Below, piece after piece: positions 1 through 9,087 of a DNA stretch of 64,000 nucleotides; position 1 is the stretch's first letter; every line of letters starts with the position of its first letter. The position numbers were made by a program, and so were the translations under genes. This stretch comes from Sporolactobacillus sp. THM7-4 (lineage in GTDB: Bacteria; Bacillota; Bacilli; Bacillales; Sporolactobacillaceae), in NCBI RefSeq assembly GCF_004153165.1, contig NZ_SEMD01000007.1:1-64000 (forward strand), given 5' to 3'. Below the pieces are notes generated by a model. That model worked only from the letters and a program-made list of their open reading frames with translations. It was not told where the DNA came from and did not search any database.

Positions 1-44
1 TTCATTCGTTTCTGCCAAAGTTCCTGTAATTCTGCTCGTGTCAT
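1..44 (-). CDS. IS66-type accessory protein (TnpA-like), N-terminus only
   Basis: Only the first 14 codons lie in the window; the gene continues beyond the left edge. The peptide reads MTRAELQELWQKRM, which resembles the start of IS66-family accessory protein TnpA. A GGGGAGG ribosome-binding site sits about 8 bases upstream of the ATG at 44. An overlapping ATG at 51 is in another frame and too close to this site. The family call rests on a short similarity and is tentative. Confidence 0.45.
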   Translation of the reverse strand, partial: MTRAELQELWQKRM

Positions 45-82
45 CGATCATCCTCCCCATCAATTGATAAGAGCATTATCGC

Positions 83-553
83 ATGACCGAGTTCATCGTG
101 AGAAGGTGTCTATTATTTGACGCTTACACTGCAAGAACCACCAACCAATTACCGAATTCTGTAAGAGATGCTGAGATTACCAGCCTTTTAAATGACGAAA
201 TTGAAAACAAATCTCCATATATTCTAAACATAATAGTTTATATTCTCCCTAAATCAATTCTCGCATCACTTGATACTTATAATACCACTCTACATAATTC
301 TAATTTGTTATATTGTTTCTTAGTACGTTTTCTAATATCTTGAAAAAATATCATCTTTTCGAAGATTATCAGTTCTGATGAGATCAGTAAAACCTTTGAA
401 GATGATGCGAGAACTCAAAAAAATAGAATAGTATTTATTCTTAGTGATAACAATGTTTCGTGGGAAGGTAAAGTGAAAAATACCATATCATTTAATATTG
501 ATTTAATTCAAACGCCTTCATTTATCGCTATAACAAAAAAATCCCCTATCTAA
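83..553 (+). other. AT-rich region with possible coding debris
   Basis: This stretch is markedly richer in A and T than the rest of the window. One frame stays open from an ATG at 83 to a TGA at 341, then continues in the same frame without a start codon to a TAA at 551; its last 70 codons have a protein-like composition. No family is recognised and no ribosome-binding site precedes 83. It may be a decayed gene split by a stop codon, or chance reading in AT-rich DNA. Confidence 0.2.
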
Positions 554-580
554 CATTTATATGGAATAACAGATGGATCG

Positions 581-781
581 TTAGACGTGTAAAAAGGCAT
601 CAATTAACTTTTTATACCATTCAACAATGTAGTCCGCAAGAACAAATGTGTAATCGGACCGATTTTTCATTATCATTGCTAGCATGGAATAGGCCATTGC
701 CCCCCAATGATGGGAAACCATAACTAATCCATGATTTGATTTTAATATTTCCTTTAACAATTTATAACCATGTATATGAAT
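581..781 (-). pseudogene. fragment of an unidentified protein, acyltransferase-like
   Basis: A 66-codon minus-strand stretch is closed by an in-frame stop at 782-784 upstream and TAA at 581 downstream. It contains the string LVMVSHHWGAMAYSML. The spacing of a hydrophobic strand followed by HHWGA recalls the H-x-G region of LpxL/HtrB-type acyltransferases, but the match is weak. There is no convincing start codon with a ribosome-binding site, so it is probably the C-terminal remnant of a lost gene. The protein-like composition is seen directly; the family is a guess. Confidence 0.3.
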
Positions 782-810
782 TTAACTAGTTAGAAGTTCT
801 GAAATAATGG

Positions 811-948
811 TTAATTTGATTGTTTGTTAAAGTCAATGTCAAATATTTGATCAACCTTATCTAAATTTTTTCCAATTAGGCTATAATTTGATAAGCATAA
901 TCCTAATTTAATAAACTTCTTCTTATAATTTTCATATTCTTTAGTGAG
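811..948 (-). pseudogene. Spo0E-like aspartyl-phosphate phosphatase fragment
   Basis: The 45 residues fit the two-helix Spo0E family, small phosphatases that act on Spo0A~P to restrain sporulation. The string KKKFIKLGLCLSNYSLIGKN is followed by LD, and the family consensus at this place is a helix ending GL, a loop, then SQELD; here the SQE has become GKN. No ATG, GTG or TTG start exists in frame. An in-frame TGA at 949-951 lies at the edge of the palindromic repeat beginning near 945. I infer that the repeat insertion removed the first 10 or so codons, leaving a non-functional gene. Confidence 0.4.
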
Positions 949-1036
949 TCAGGGTCTGCAAGGCTTTGCTCGACGACATTGACCCTGTGAGAATTGATTC
1001 TTTCATCCAGAGCCCGCAGTAGTCTCGCACCACCAC
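945..1036. repeat. palindromic intergenic repeat of Bacillaceae type
   Basis: This GC-richer block is embedded in AT-rich DNA. It contains an inverted repeat, CAGGGTC at 950-956 with GACCCTG at 981-987. On the minus strand it begins GTGGTGCGAGACTACTGCGG, which resembles the GTGCGAGACTCCTGCGGG opening of dispersed palindromic repeats I remember from Bacillaceae genomes. The abrupt change in composition at both ends and the truncated gene beside it suggest an inserted element. Confidence 0.4.
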
Positions 1037-1095
1037 ATGTTGTTCAGCTTATACGTGGATAAAATTAAGACAACATTTGATAGAAGCATTGTCTT

Positions 1096-3048
1096 TTACT
1101 TTGAAGTTAGAGCAATTAACGGACTCGCCGGCGCAACATGTTTATGCGTAATTCGTTCAACCGAAGCATACTCTGCAGTGTTCGTAATGACCGTGATGAC
1201 CGCTGGATCGTAACCAAGCGCTTTAATCTTATTTAGGTCAAAATGACATAATTTATCGCCTTTACGTACCCGCTGATCCTTCTTAACGAAGCTTTCAAAA
1301 TGTTCACCGTTTAAGTTGACCGTATCAATACCGATGTGAATCAAAACTTCTGCACCACCATCTGTTTTAATTCCATAGGCATGGTGTGTCGGGTACGCCA
1401 CGGTCACCAGACCATCGCACGGCGCATAAACGTCTCCGTTTTCCGGAATGACGGCGGCACCTCTTCCCATAAATTCAGAAGAGAATACCTTATCATTCAC
1501 TTCTTTAAGACTGATTGGGTCACCGGATACAGGCGCATAAACGATTTCATCAAGAACCTGAGTACCTTCTGCCACTGATTCAATATCTTCTTTGGTCGAT
1601 ACTTGCGGATGGCTGCCTTCTGCTGCGGTCTCTGTTACCATGACACGTTTTCCGTAAATAAATGTGGCGGAAAAAGCGATGATGAAGCTGACTAATCCAC
1701 TTAAGACAAATGCGCCGATCGATTGTGACCGGATACAGATAAATCCAATAACACTTGCTGGCCCCATAGAAACAGCCAGGACATGAAACAAACCAATGAA
1801 TATCGAGGCAATACCTGAGCCAATCATGGCACAAACAAATGGGTATTTTAATTTCAAGTTAATACCAAAAATGGCGGGTTCAGTGATACCCAGCAAGGCC
1901 GAAATACTTGAAGAAGAAGCAAGACTCTTCTGTTTTTGATTTTTCGTGATAAAGAATACTGCAAGACACGCTGCGCCTTGAGCAATGTTAGCCATTGAAG
2001 CAATCGGGAATACGAACGAGCCGCCGGTTTTTGCTATATTCGCAAGCAACTGCGTCTCAATCGCAGGAAAACTTTGATGCAATCCGGTAATAACAATTGC
2101 AGAATAAAAGAAGCCGAAAACAAGCGTGCCAACAGGTCCTGTCGTGTTGTACAGCAACATAATCCCGTTTGTCAATCCGTCACTGACATAACGCATGACA
2201 GGTCCGACAAAGAGGAAGGTTAAAAAACCGGTAATAATAATGGCAAGCATCGGTGTAAATGTAAAATCAAAAGCTTTTGAAATACGTTTGTGAAAGAATA
2301 CTTCCAGTTTAGCCAGAATAAAAGATACAACAAGAACAGGCAAAACCGAACCCTGGTAGCCGGCTTGTGCAACGTGCAGGCCGAAAATATTCCAGTAAGC
2401 AAGTTTTCCGGAAGCCGCTGCTTCTGCTACCGCGTATCCGTTAGTGAGCGCGGGGTGAACCATAATCATCCCCATGGCTGCGCCTAAATAAGGATTCCCG
2501 CCAAACCGTTTTGTGGCTGAAAAACCGATCAATATCGGCAAAAAGATAAACGGAGCTGCAGACATCGTATTAATAAAGCCGGCAACATCCTTAAGCCCCG
2601 GATAAATTTCGACAATTGATTTGGCGGTAAAAAGATGTTCCGCGGTCAGCACATTATTGAGAGCCATGAGCAGGCCGCCTGCTACCAGAGCCGGAATTAT
2701 CGGGACAAAAATATCCGATAAAACTTTGAGAAATTGCATAAATATATTTCCTTTAGGACCGTTAGACGCTTGATTGACATCTTCTTTAGTCATATCCGGC
2801 AAACCTGCTAATTTAATAAGCTCATCGTAAACTTTATCAACATCTCCGGGGCCAATAATGATTTGAAACTGGCCATTTGTCTTGAATGTCCCTTTAACAT
2901 CGGGGTGTTCATCCAGCGCTGTTTGATTTATCTTTGACTCATCCTTGATTACAAGACGAAGTCTCGTAGCACAGTGTGCAGCTGCCTGAATATTTTCCTT
3001 GCCGCCGAGACCAGTCAGTACATCTTGAGCAACTTTTATATGGTTCAT
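1096..3048 (-). CDS. scrA: sucrose-specific PTS transporter, EIIBCA
   Basis: This 650-residue permease imports sucrose and phosphorylates it to sucrose-6-phosphate. Domains in order are IIB (about 1-90, phospho-Cys26 in AAHCATRLR), a IIC membrane domain (about 110-460, many hydrophobic segments) and a C-terminal glucose-type IIA domain with the VLIHIGIDTV phospho-histidine motif. The ATG at 3048 is preferred because AAAGGGTG precedes it by a suitable spacing; a TTG at 3087 would add 13 residues and overlap the operator. It is divergent from scrB-scrR, which hydrolyses the product and regulates the locus. Sucrose specificity is inferred from this context and from IIBC similarity. Confidence 0.9.
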   Translation of the reverse strand: MNHIKVAQDVLTGLGGKENIQAAAHCATRLRLVIKDESKINQTALDEHPDVKGTFKTNGQFQIIIGPGDVDKVYDELIKLAGLPDMTKEDVNQASNGPKGNIFMQFLKVLSDIFVPIIPALVAGGLLMALNNVLTAEHLFTAKSIVEIYPGLKDVAGFINTMSAAPFIFLPILIGFSATKRFGGNPYLGAAMGMIMVHPALTNGYAVAEAAASGKLAYWNIFGLHVAQAGYQGSVLPVLVVSFILAKLEVFFHKRISKAFDFTFTPMLAIIITGFLTFLFVGPVMRYVSDGLTNGIMLLYNTTGPVGTLVFGFFYSAIVITGLHQSFPAIETQLLANIAKTGGSFVFPIASMANIAQGAACLAVFFITKNQKQKSLASSSSISALLGITEPAIFGINLKLKYPFVCAMIGSGIASIFIGLFHVLAVSMGPASVIGFICIRSQSIGAFVLSGLVSFIIAFSATFIYGKRVMVTETAAEGSHPQVSTKEDIESVAEGTQVLDEIVYAPVSGDPISLKEVNDKVFSSEFMGRGAAVIPENGDVYAPCDGLVTVAYPTHHAYGIKTDGGAEVLIHIGIDTVNLNGEHFESFVKKDQRVRKGDKLCHFDLNKIKALGYDPAVITVITNTAEYASVERITHKHVAPASPLIALTSK

Positions 3049-3082
3049 TTTGTACACCCTTTCAAAAATAGTTTCGTGTTTT

Positions 3083-3128
3083 TGCAAGCGCTTTACTATT
3101 AATATACCCTTATTTTTCGGTATGTCAA
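3083..3128 (-). promoter_or_regulatory. scrA promoter and LacI-type operator
   Basis: On the minus strand a TTGACA -35 box (3123-3128) is followed at 18 bases by TATTAA (3099-3104). A LacI-family palindrome built on AAGCGCTT lies at 3083-3096, just downstream of the -10 box, where a bound repressor would block initiation. It may serve ScrR, CcpA or both. Confidence 0.6.
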
Positions 3129-3198
3129 TCGTACGTCACAAAGTTTAAATAAATTATTAAAATAAGGGGCATTCATTGATTATATAAATTGCATACGA

Positions 3199-3249
3199 TT
3201 GACATAATTGTAGAATTAGAGTAAATTAACATTCGAGACAGCGCTTTCC
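3199..3249 (+). promoter_or_regulatory. scrB promoter and LacI-type operator
   Basis: TTGACA (3199-3204), a 17-base spacer and TAAATT (3222-3227) form a sigma-A promoter. AGACAGCGCTTTCC at 3236-3249 matches the cre/LacI consensus at 12 of 14 positions on the reverse strand. Both -35 boxes of the divergent pair sit inside an inverted repeat, ATGTCAATCGTA at 3122-3133 against its complement at 3194-3205. Confidence 0.65.
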
Positions 3250-3271
3250 CAGCGAGTGGAGGTTCTTAATA

Positions 3272-4762
3272 ATGGAATGGAGCAGAGCAAAAAGATATAA
3301 GAGATTCTCGGATTGGACACAACAAGAAAAAGAGGATTTACTAAATAAAGTCCAGCACTCCCCCTGGAGAATGGCCGTGCATATCCAGCCAAAAAGTGGA
3401 TTGCTGAACGATCCTAATGGATTTTCTTACTACAATAATAAATGGCATCTGTTTTATCAATATTATCCAATGGGCCCGGTTCATGGACTGAAAGCCTGGT
3501 ATCATCTTACTTCAGAAGATTTGACCCATTGGCATGATGAAGGGCTGGCAATGGTTCCAGACAATGAATTCGACAGTTACGGCTGCTATTCAGGTTCCGC
3601 ACTTCCGGTCGGTGACAGGCTATTTATTATGTATACCGGAAACGTTCGCGATAAGAATTGGAAAAGACATCCTTATCAGTTAGGAGCCTGGATGAACAAA
3701 GACCTGCACATTGAAAAGATAAACACCCCATTGATCGCTTCACAACCCAAAAATTATACGGATCATTTCAGAGACCCTCAGGTTATCCGCTACAATGGGA
3801 CGTACTACGCCCTTATTGGAGCTCAGAACAAGCAACTTGAGGGTAATATTCTACTCTTCAAATCAGCGAATTTAAGCGATTGGACATTTTTGGGACCATT
3901 AGCATTTGCTAACCCATCATTAGGCTTTATGATCGAGTGTCCAAATCTTGTTTTTGTTGATGGTTTGCCTGTCCTTATTTTTTGTCCGCAAGGGTTAAAT
4001 AAAAAGGTTCTTGATTATCAGAATATATATCCCAATGTTTATCTTATCGGAAACCATTTTGATCCCGATCATACGTTATTTCGTTCAGAACAGACGATAC
4101 ACAATCTGGATGATGGCTTTGATGTTTATGCCACACAGGCATTAAATGCTCCGGATGGCCGGGCATTGGCCGTAAGCTGGATCGGCCTTCCGGAAATTGA
4201 TTACCCGACTGATCAGTACGGTTGGGCCCATTGCTTAAGCCTGGTGCGGGAACTCACGATCAGAGACCGCAAGCTCTATCAAAATCCGGTTAAAGAGACA
4301 GCTTCGCTTCGTACAAAACATATTCAGCGCCGGGGCCAATTGGCCAATCAGTTAACATCGATCATGCGTGACTGTGATCAGGCGTATGAGCTTAATATTG
4401 AACTAAGTGGCAAGGGCAGCGGCAGATTGGCTTTAGCTGACGACGGTTTGAATTCTCTTGATCTTCTATTTGATTTTGAAGCGGGTAAACTTACACTGGA
4501 TCGGGGGCATTCCGGAGTTTCATTTGCCGAAGAATACGGGACGACAAGAACCACAACCATTTCCGCAAATGGCAAAATAAATCTCGATATATTTATCGAC
4601 AATTCTGTTGCTGAAATTTATGTCAATCACGGCCGAAAAGTACTGACAGCCCGTTTTTTCCCTTATGATCACCAGACGCAGATTTCTTTGGAGACAAACG
4701 GCTATTTGGATTATAATTGTGATTATTGGAATCTATTAAACGAAAAGGATAAATTATGTTGA
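3272..4762 (+). CDS. scrB: sucrose-6-phosphate hydrolase (GH32)
   Basis: This 496-residue intracellular invertase splits sucrose-6-phosphate into glucose-6-phosphate and fructose. The GH32 five-blade propeller motifs are all present: the nucleophile in LLNDPNG (Asp47), FRDPQ near residue 167, and the acid/base glutamate in IECPNL near residue 222. A C-terminal beta-sandwich follows. GGAGG lies 9 bases before the ATG. The stop overlaps scrR by 7 bases, indicating translational coupling. It lies divergently from scrA, whose product it hydrolyses. Length and motifs are normal for the family. Confidence 0.94.
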   Translation: MEWSRAKRYKRFSDWTQQEKEDLLNKVQHSPWRMAVHIQPKSGLLNDPNGFSYYNNKWHLFYQYYPMGPVHGLKAWYHLTSEDLTHWHDEGLAMVPDNEFDSYGCYSGSALPVGDRLFIMYTGNVRDKNWKRHPYQLGAWMNKDLHIEKINTPLIASQPKNYTDHFRDPQVIRYNGTYYALIGAQNKQLEGNILLFKSANLSDWTFLGPLAFANPSLGFMIECPNLVFVDGLPVLIFCPQGLNKKVLDYQNIYPNVYLIGNHFDPDHTLFRSEQTIHNLDDGFDVYATQALNAPDGRALAVSWIGLPEIDYPTDQYGWAHCLSLVRELTIRDRKLYQNPVKETASLRTKHIQRRGQLANQLTSIMRDCDQAYELNIELSGKGSGRLALADDGLNSLDLLFDFEAGKLTLDRGHSGVSFAEEYGTTRTTTISANGKINLDIFIDNSVAEIYVNHGRKVLTARFFPYDHQTQISLETNGYLDYNCDYWNLLNEKDKLC

Positions 4763-5751
4763 GACCTAAACTCATTGATGTTGCAAGAGAAGCCGGCGTG
4801 TCTCCGACAACCGTATCTCGTGTAATTAATAATCATGGTTATCTCAGCGAAGAAACAAAGAATAAGGTGTTTCAAGCAATGAAAAGGCTCAATTATCAGC
4901 CTAACTCCATTGCCCGCTCGCTGCACGGGAAAAAGACCCAATTAATTGGTGTTATTTTTTCTTCTGTTAGCAATCCCTTTTTTGGGGAGCTTGTCGAAAA
5001 AATAGAGAATAAACTATTTAAGCTCGGTTATAAAACGATACTGTGCAATAGTGCGGATAATAAGGAAAAAGAGCGTGTGTACTTGAATATGCTTATTGCG
5101 AATCAAGTAGATGGCATCATTGCCGGCGCACATAACCTGGGTATCAAAGAGTATGAAAAAGTCGGCCTGCCAATTATCTCGTTTGACCGTTATTTGTCGA
5201 GCACGATTCCGATTGTGAGCTCCGATAACTATGCGGGTGGCGTATTGGCTACTCAGGAACTTTATCAAAGCGGCGCCCGAAAGATTTATTTTTTTGCCAG
5301 CAGCCATACGCCAAATAGTCCTACAGACAAGAGGCGAGTCGGTTACCTCGATACCATTAAGAAGTTGCAGCTTGAGGCTCATGAAAAAGTCATCGCTTCA
5401 GCTACGCCCTCCAGCGTTAAAGCCCTGATGATTAGACAGATCTTAAGCACCGAGCAGATTGACGGCATTTTTTGCTCGGATGATCTGACTGCGCTAATCG
5501 TTTTACGGCAGGCTAAAGAACTAGGTATCCGTGTACCGCAAGATTTAAAGGTGATCGGCTATGATGGCACACAATTTATACAAAAGTACCATCCTGAGTT
5601 AACCACGATTGCTCAGCCAATTAACGATATGGCGGAGTTACTCGTCGAATTGCTGTTAAAAAGGGTGACGGACGAACAGTCGGAGCTTAAAGAACACTAC
5701 GTTCTCCCTGTTAAGCTGATACGCAATCAGTCAAGCTTACAGTTCATTTAG
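4756..5751 (+). CDS. scrR: LacI-family sucrose operon regulator
   Basis: This 331-residue repressor has an N-terminal LacI helix-turn-helix (residues 6-26, DVAREAGVSPTTVSRVIN), a hinge, and a periplasmic-binding-protein-like effector domain (about 60-330). The effector is probably fructose or sucrose-6-phosphate, inferred from the operon. The ATG overlaps the scrB stop. Two operator-like AAGCGCTT/CAGCGCTT palindromes in the scrA-scrB gap are its likely targets. Function as ScrR is inferred from position; the family is clear. Confidence 0.88.
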   Translation: MLRPKLIDVAREAGVSPTTVSRVINNHGYLSEETKNKVFQAMKRLNYQPNSIARSLHGKKTQLIGVIFSSVSNPFFGELVEKIENKLFKLGYKTILCNSADNKEKERVYLNMLIANQVDGIIAGAHNLGIKEYEKVGLPIISFDRYLSSTIPIVSSDNYAGGVLATQELYQSGARKIYFFASSHTPNSPTDKRRVGYLDTIKKLQLEAHEKVIASATPSSVKALMIRQILSTEQIDGIFCSDDLTALIVLRQAKELGIRVPQDLKVIGYDGTQFIQKYHPELTTIAQPINDMAELLVELLLKRVTDEQSELKEHYVLPVKLIRNQSSLQFI

Positions 5752-6159
5752 CCAGAGAGCTGCAAAGGAGGTCGATTACTAAAGTCCTCAAGTGTTTCTG
5801 TTAACTTTTGCCTGGATAATTTGAGCTCAGTCAGCTTACAGCATCAATCCAAATTGTTCTCAGCAAGTCATTTTCTGAGCCATAATCAGCAGCAAAAAAT
5901 AAATCACAATGGATCGTTACAGGATTTTTTTCCGGGAGCTTCCCTTATACACCATCCTGACTAATAACCGGGCTTCTTACCAGCAAATAATTTACAGATA
6001 TCAGATAGTATTTAGTAGATATTTTAGTCAATAAATAATTATAATAGACTATGGGGTTATCATTCGGACAGTATATTTCTGACTGGTGCCTTGCTATCTG
6101 TGATATGTAAGCAGGTGCTCCTGCTCTTTTTACAAATACAAGGGATGAGGAAGGTTAAA
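5752..6159 (+). other. intergenic region before mqo
   Basis: No gene is seen in this 408-base gap. A TATAAT at 6040-6045 could be a -10 box for mqo, but no good -35 box lies at the right distance. The mqo ribosome-binding site GAGGAAGG is at 6147-6154. No clear scrR terminator was found; only short imperfect hairpins near 5930-5950. Confidence 0.4.
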
Positions 6160-7641
6160 ATGGGCAGCATACAGAAAAAAACAGATGTGATCCTGATTGG
6201 TGCCGGAATCATGGGCGCGACCTTAGGTACATTATTGAAAGCGCTAGCACCAGATTGGAAAATCAAAGTGTTTGAGAAACTCGCAAAACCCGGAGAAGAA
6301 AGCTCTAATGAATGGAATAATGCAGGTACAGGTCATTCTGCACTTTGCGAGCTTAACTATACTCCCGAAAAGGCTGACGGGTCTATAGATATCGGCAAAG
6401 CGATAAAAATTAACGAACAGTTCCAACTTTCAAGACAGTTTTGGTCTTATCTTGTAAACAACCATCTGATTCGTCACCCGCAGGAATTTATCAGGCCGAT
6501 CCCTCACATGAGTTTAGTACAGGGGAGAGAAAATGTAGCATTTCTGAAAAAACGTTTTGAAACGCTGTCAAAAAATCCTCTGTTTAAAGGAATGGATTTT
6601 TCCGACGACACTGAAAAACTGAAGCAATGGATTCCGCTGATCATGGAAGGCCGGACATCGAATGAACCCATTGCGGCAACAAAAAACGATGACGGAACAG
6701 ATGTCAACTTTGGTGCTTTGACACGGATGCTGTTTGAGCACTTAAAGAGTAACCATGTCGAGGTGAATTATAAGCATCTTGTTAAGGATATTAAACGCAC
6801 TAAGGGCGGCGCATGGGAAGTAAAAGTGCATGATATCGACCATAATAAACTGGAATACCATACGGCAGATTTTGTCTTTATCGGTGGCGGAGGCGGCAGT
6901 TTGCCTTTGCTGCAAAAAACCGGGATTCCTGAGTCAAAACATATTGGCGGGTTCCCGGTCAGCGGTCTGTTTATGGTATGCAAAAACCCGGAAGTGATCG
7001 CACGTCATCATGCAAAAGTATATGGAAAAGCGAAGATCGGTGCTCCTCCAATGTCTGTTCCACATCTGGATACACGATATATCAACCACAAAAAAACATT
7101 GCTGTTTGGACCATTTGCCGGCTTCTCACCGAAGTTTTTAAAAACGGGTTCAAATTTTGACTTGATAGGTTCCGTAAAGCTGAACAATGTCATCACGATG
7201 CTCGCTGCAGGTGCAAAAAACGTTCCTTTGATCAAATACTTGATCCAGCAACTGCTGTTATCGAAAGAAAAGCGTATTAAAGAGCTGCAGGCGTTTGTCC
7301 CGGGCGCCAAAAGCAAAGACTGGGATATCGTGGTAGCAGGGCAACGGGTACAAGTGATTAAAGATACGGCTTCAGGAGGTAAAGGAACCCTTCAATTTGG
7401 TACGGAAGTCATTTGCAGCACTGACGGCTCGATCGCTGCATTGCTCGGTGCCTCCCCTGGCGCTTCTACTGCTGTATACGTGATGCTTGATGTATTAAAG
7501 AGATGCTTCCCGCAACAGATGAAAGCCTGGGAACCAAAAATAAAAGAAATGATTCCTTCTTATGGCGTACCGCTGGCGGAAAACCCGGAGCTTTTCCGGA
7601 AAGTCCATGCATCGACATCGCAGACGCTTGGTCTGAACTAA
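6160..7641 (+). CDS. mqo: malate:quinone oxidoreductase
   Basis: This membrane-associated FAD enzyme of 493 residues oxidises malate to oxaloacetate and passes electrons to quinone. The dinucleotide-binding motif GAGIMG is at residues 14-19, followed by the family-typical [10 protein letters not shown] and, near the end, [18 protein letters not shown]. The ATG at 6160 is chosen over 6091 because GAGGAAGG precedes it and the protein then starts just before the FAD motif, as in other Mqo. Together with aceBA further on, it points to an oxidative TCA and glyoxylate metabolism. It stands alone, with a terminator-like palindrome downstream. Confidence 0.93.
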   Translation: MGSIQKKTDVILIGAGIMGATLGTLLKALAPDWKIKVFEKLAKPGEESSNEWNNAGTGHSALCELNYTPEKADGSIDIGKAIKINEQFQLSRQFWSYLVNNHLIRHPQEFIRPIPHMSLVQGRENVAFLKKRFETLSKNPLFKGMDFSDDTEKLKQWIPLIMEGRTSNEPIAATKNDDGTDVNFGALTRMLFEHLKSNHVEVNYKHLVKDIKRTKGGAWEVKVHDIDHNKLEYHTADFVFIGGGGGSLPLLQKTGIPESKHIGGFPVSGLFMVCKNPEVIARHHAKVYGKAKIGAPPMSVPHLDTRYINHKKTLLFGPFAGFSPKFLKTGSNFDLIGSVKLNNVITMLAAGAKNVPLIKYLIQQLLLSKEKRIKELQAFVPGAKSKDWDIVVAGQRVQVIKDTASGGKGTLQFGTEVICSTDGSIAALLGASPGASTAVYVMLDVLKRCFPQQMKAWEPKIKEMIPSYGVPLAENPELFRKVHASTSQTLGLN

Positions 7642-7681
7642 TTGTTTTAAAAGAGAACTATACGAATGAACAGGATTGAAA

Positions 7682-7766
7682 AAAGAACCTTTAACTGAAC
7701 TGACCTACTAAAGTTGGATGACAAAATTCAACTTTTGGAGTTCACATCATAGAGGTTCTTTTTTTA
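7682..7766 (+). terminator. nested palindrome acting as mqo terminator; resembles paired IS3-type ends
   Basis: Three inverted repeats are nested: AAAGAACCT (7682-7690) with AGGTTCTTT (7753-7761), TGAACT with AGTTCA, and AAAGTTG with CAACTTT. The outer stem runs into a T tract, so it can terminate mqo transcription. The inner arms TGAACTGACC and AAAGTTGGA look like the two ends of an IS3-type element brought together, which would make this a miniature or internally deleted element. Confidence 0.55.
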
Positions 7767-7879
7767 CTTTTTACGGTGAGGTAAGACTGCGTCAAATCGT
7801 CGATTAACTTAAATTTCGGCCAGTCACTGTTGAATCTGGGATCGAAGCCATCCTTTTCTTTTATTCCCGGGATTTTCAT
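7742..7879 (-). CDS. small protein of 45 residues, unrecognised
   Basis: An ATG at 7879 is preceded by a near-perfect Shine-Dalgarno site, CAGGAGGTG, at 8 bases. The peptide begins MKIPGIKEKDGFDPRFNSDW and is charged, with no membrane segment. Its last dozen codons (VKSKKRTSMM) run into the palindrome at 7682-7766, so the original gene may have been truncated and given a new stop there. I do not recognise a family. The strong ribosome-binding site is the main support; expression is unknown. Confidence 0.4.
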   Translation of the reverse strand: MKIPGIKEKDGFDPRFNSDWPKFKLIDDLTQSYLTVKSKKRTSMM

Positions 7880-7990
7880 TTCTCGAAACACCTCCTGGTC
7901 TATAAAATGTGTTCATAAGGAACAGAATAAACCTATGTTATCACCAAAGTGTGACACGGTATATCCTTCATACAGGAGGCTTTATTCCCA

Positions 7991-8490
7991 TGATCAGATT
8001 GGAACTTTTAACCGAAGAGCATGCCAGGATTTATAGAGAACTGCTGCTGGAAGCTTTAAAAAACAATCCAAAAGCCTTTGCGTCTGATTACGGGTACGAG
8101 GCGGACAACCCCCGTTTCTGAGTATAAAGATCATTTATCTGACGATGATTCGATGACGATCGGCGCTTTCGACGGCGACAAACTGGTCGGAATCGTAACG
8201 CTTCAAAAGGAAACTCTGCCGAAACTGAGACACCGGGCAACGCTTAAGTCTGTCTATGTCAAACCTGAATACAGGGGACAAAAAATCGCTAAAAAAATGA
8301 TTCAGAAACTCATTGATATCTGCAAAAGTGAAGGTACCGTGAGAAAATTTTATCTTATGGTAATGACAGATAACGAAGGGGCAATCCAGGCCTATAAAAA
8401 ATGGGTTTTTATATTTTTGGTGAAGATAAGGAAGCGATCAGAGAGGGCGATCAATTCGTTGACGAGTATCTGATGACAAAATTTATTTAA
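7991..8490 (+). pseudogene. GNAT acetyltransferase with two frameshifts
   Basis: The three pieces together spell a GNAT N-acetyltransferase of about 165 residues. It starts MIRLELLTEEHARIYRELLL after an AGGAGG site, has the acetyl-CoA signature region YVKPEYRGQKIAKKMIQKL, and should end GDQFVDEYLMTKFI. The frame breaks at a run of five C (8109-8113, one base too many) and at a GGG (8403-8405, one base too few). Both are homopolymers, so sequencing error is as likely as real decay. Substrate cannot be told. Confidence 0.7.
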
Positions 8491-8573
8491 TCATCTCAGA
8501 TATTTTGAGAAATAATTACTTAACGGCTATTCATATTCTCGAGTTATCTTTTAAAATTAATGAAACATGCAAA

Positions 8574-8611
8574 GGGCCGGGAGCGAATGTGCTCCCAGCC
8601 CTGCTGTTTTC
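8574..8611 (+). terminator. hairpin between acetyltransferase and tlp
   Basis: GGGCCGGGAGC pairs with GCTCCCAGCCC around a six-base loop, followed by a weak T-rich tail (TGCTGTTTT). It lies between convergent genes and may serve both directions. Confidence 0.5.
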
Positions 8612-8668
8612 GTATGGTATCCTCGTTACCCGGGAGTACCAGCGGGAAAAATGCAGATGAATGGTTTA

Positions 8669-8902
8669 TCAGTGCGATTTCTGATAAGCGGCTTCATCTT
8701 TGATTTCTTCGCGTAAACCTTCAATACTTTGCTCACGGCGCTGATTTTTTTCCCTGATTTGCTGCTTTTCTTCTTCGCTCATTTCTTCACCGTGAGCTTT
8801 CACATAATCGTTTGCCTCATCCATGTTCTGAAGCGTATGGCCGATGATATTTTCAATTCGTTCCTGGTTATCGGAACGGTCGTCCGGCTTTGGTTTCGCC
8901 AT
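8669..8902 (-). CDS. tlp: small acid-soluble spore protein Tlp
   Basis: This 77-residue, charged, helix-forming protein matches Tlp, a minor small acid-soluble spore protein made in the forespore. Family landmarks are PDDRSDN near the start, a central EE-rich helix, and RREQSIEGLREEIKDEAA near the end, equivalent to the RREESIEAFRNEIQDEAA of Bacillus subtilis Tlp. AAAGGAGGG precedes the ATG. It is a single gene. Its presence is the best evidence in the window that the organism forms endospores. Confidence 0.85.
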   Translation of the reverse strand: MAKPKPDDRSDNQERIENIIGHTLQNMDEANDYVKAHGEEMSEEEKQQIREKNQRREQSIEGLREEIKDEAAYQKSH

Positions 8903-9087
8903 TTATTTATTCCCTCCTTTAAAAAACAATCATAGTATGTCACCCGCAGGCGGGGTTATGTGCAAATAAGAAAATTTTTGTTGCAGGAGAGGAACGGCTG
9001 ATCCGGCCAGATTTCTGAAATCACATAAACGGATAGAAAGCGGCTTTATGGTCAGAAATATTGCATTTTTAGTCTGTCTTGAGAACA

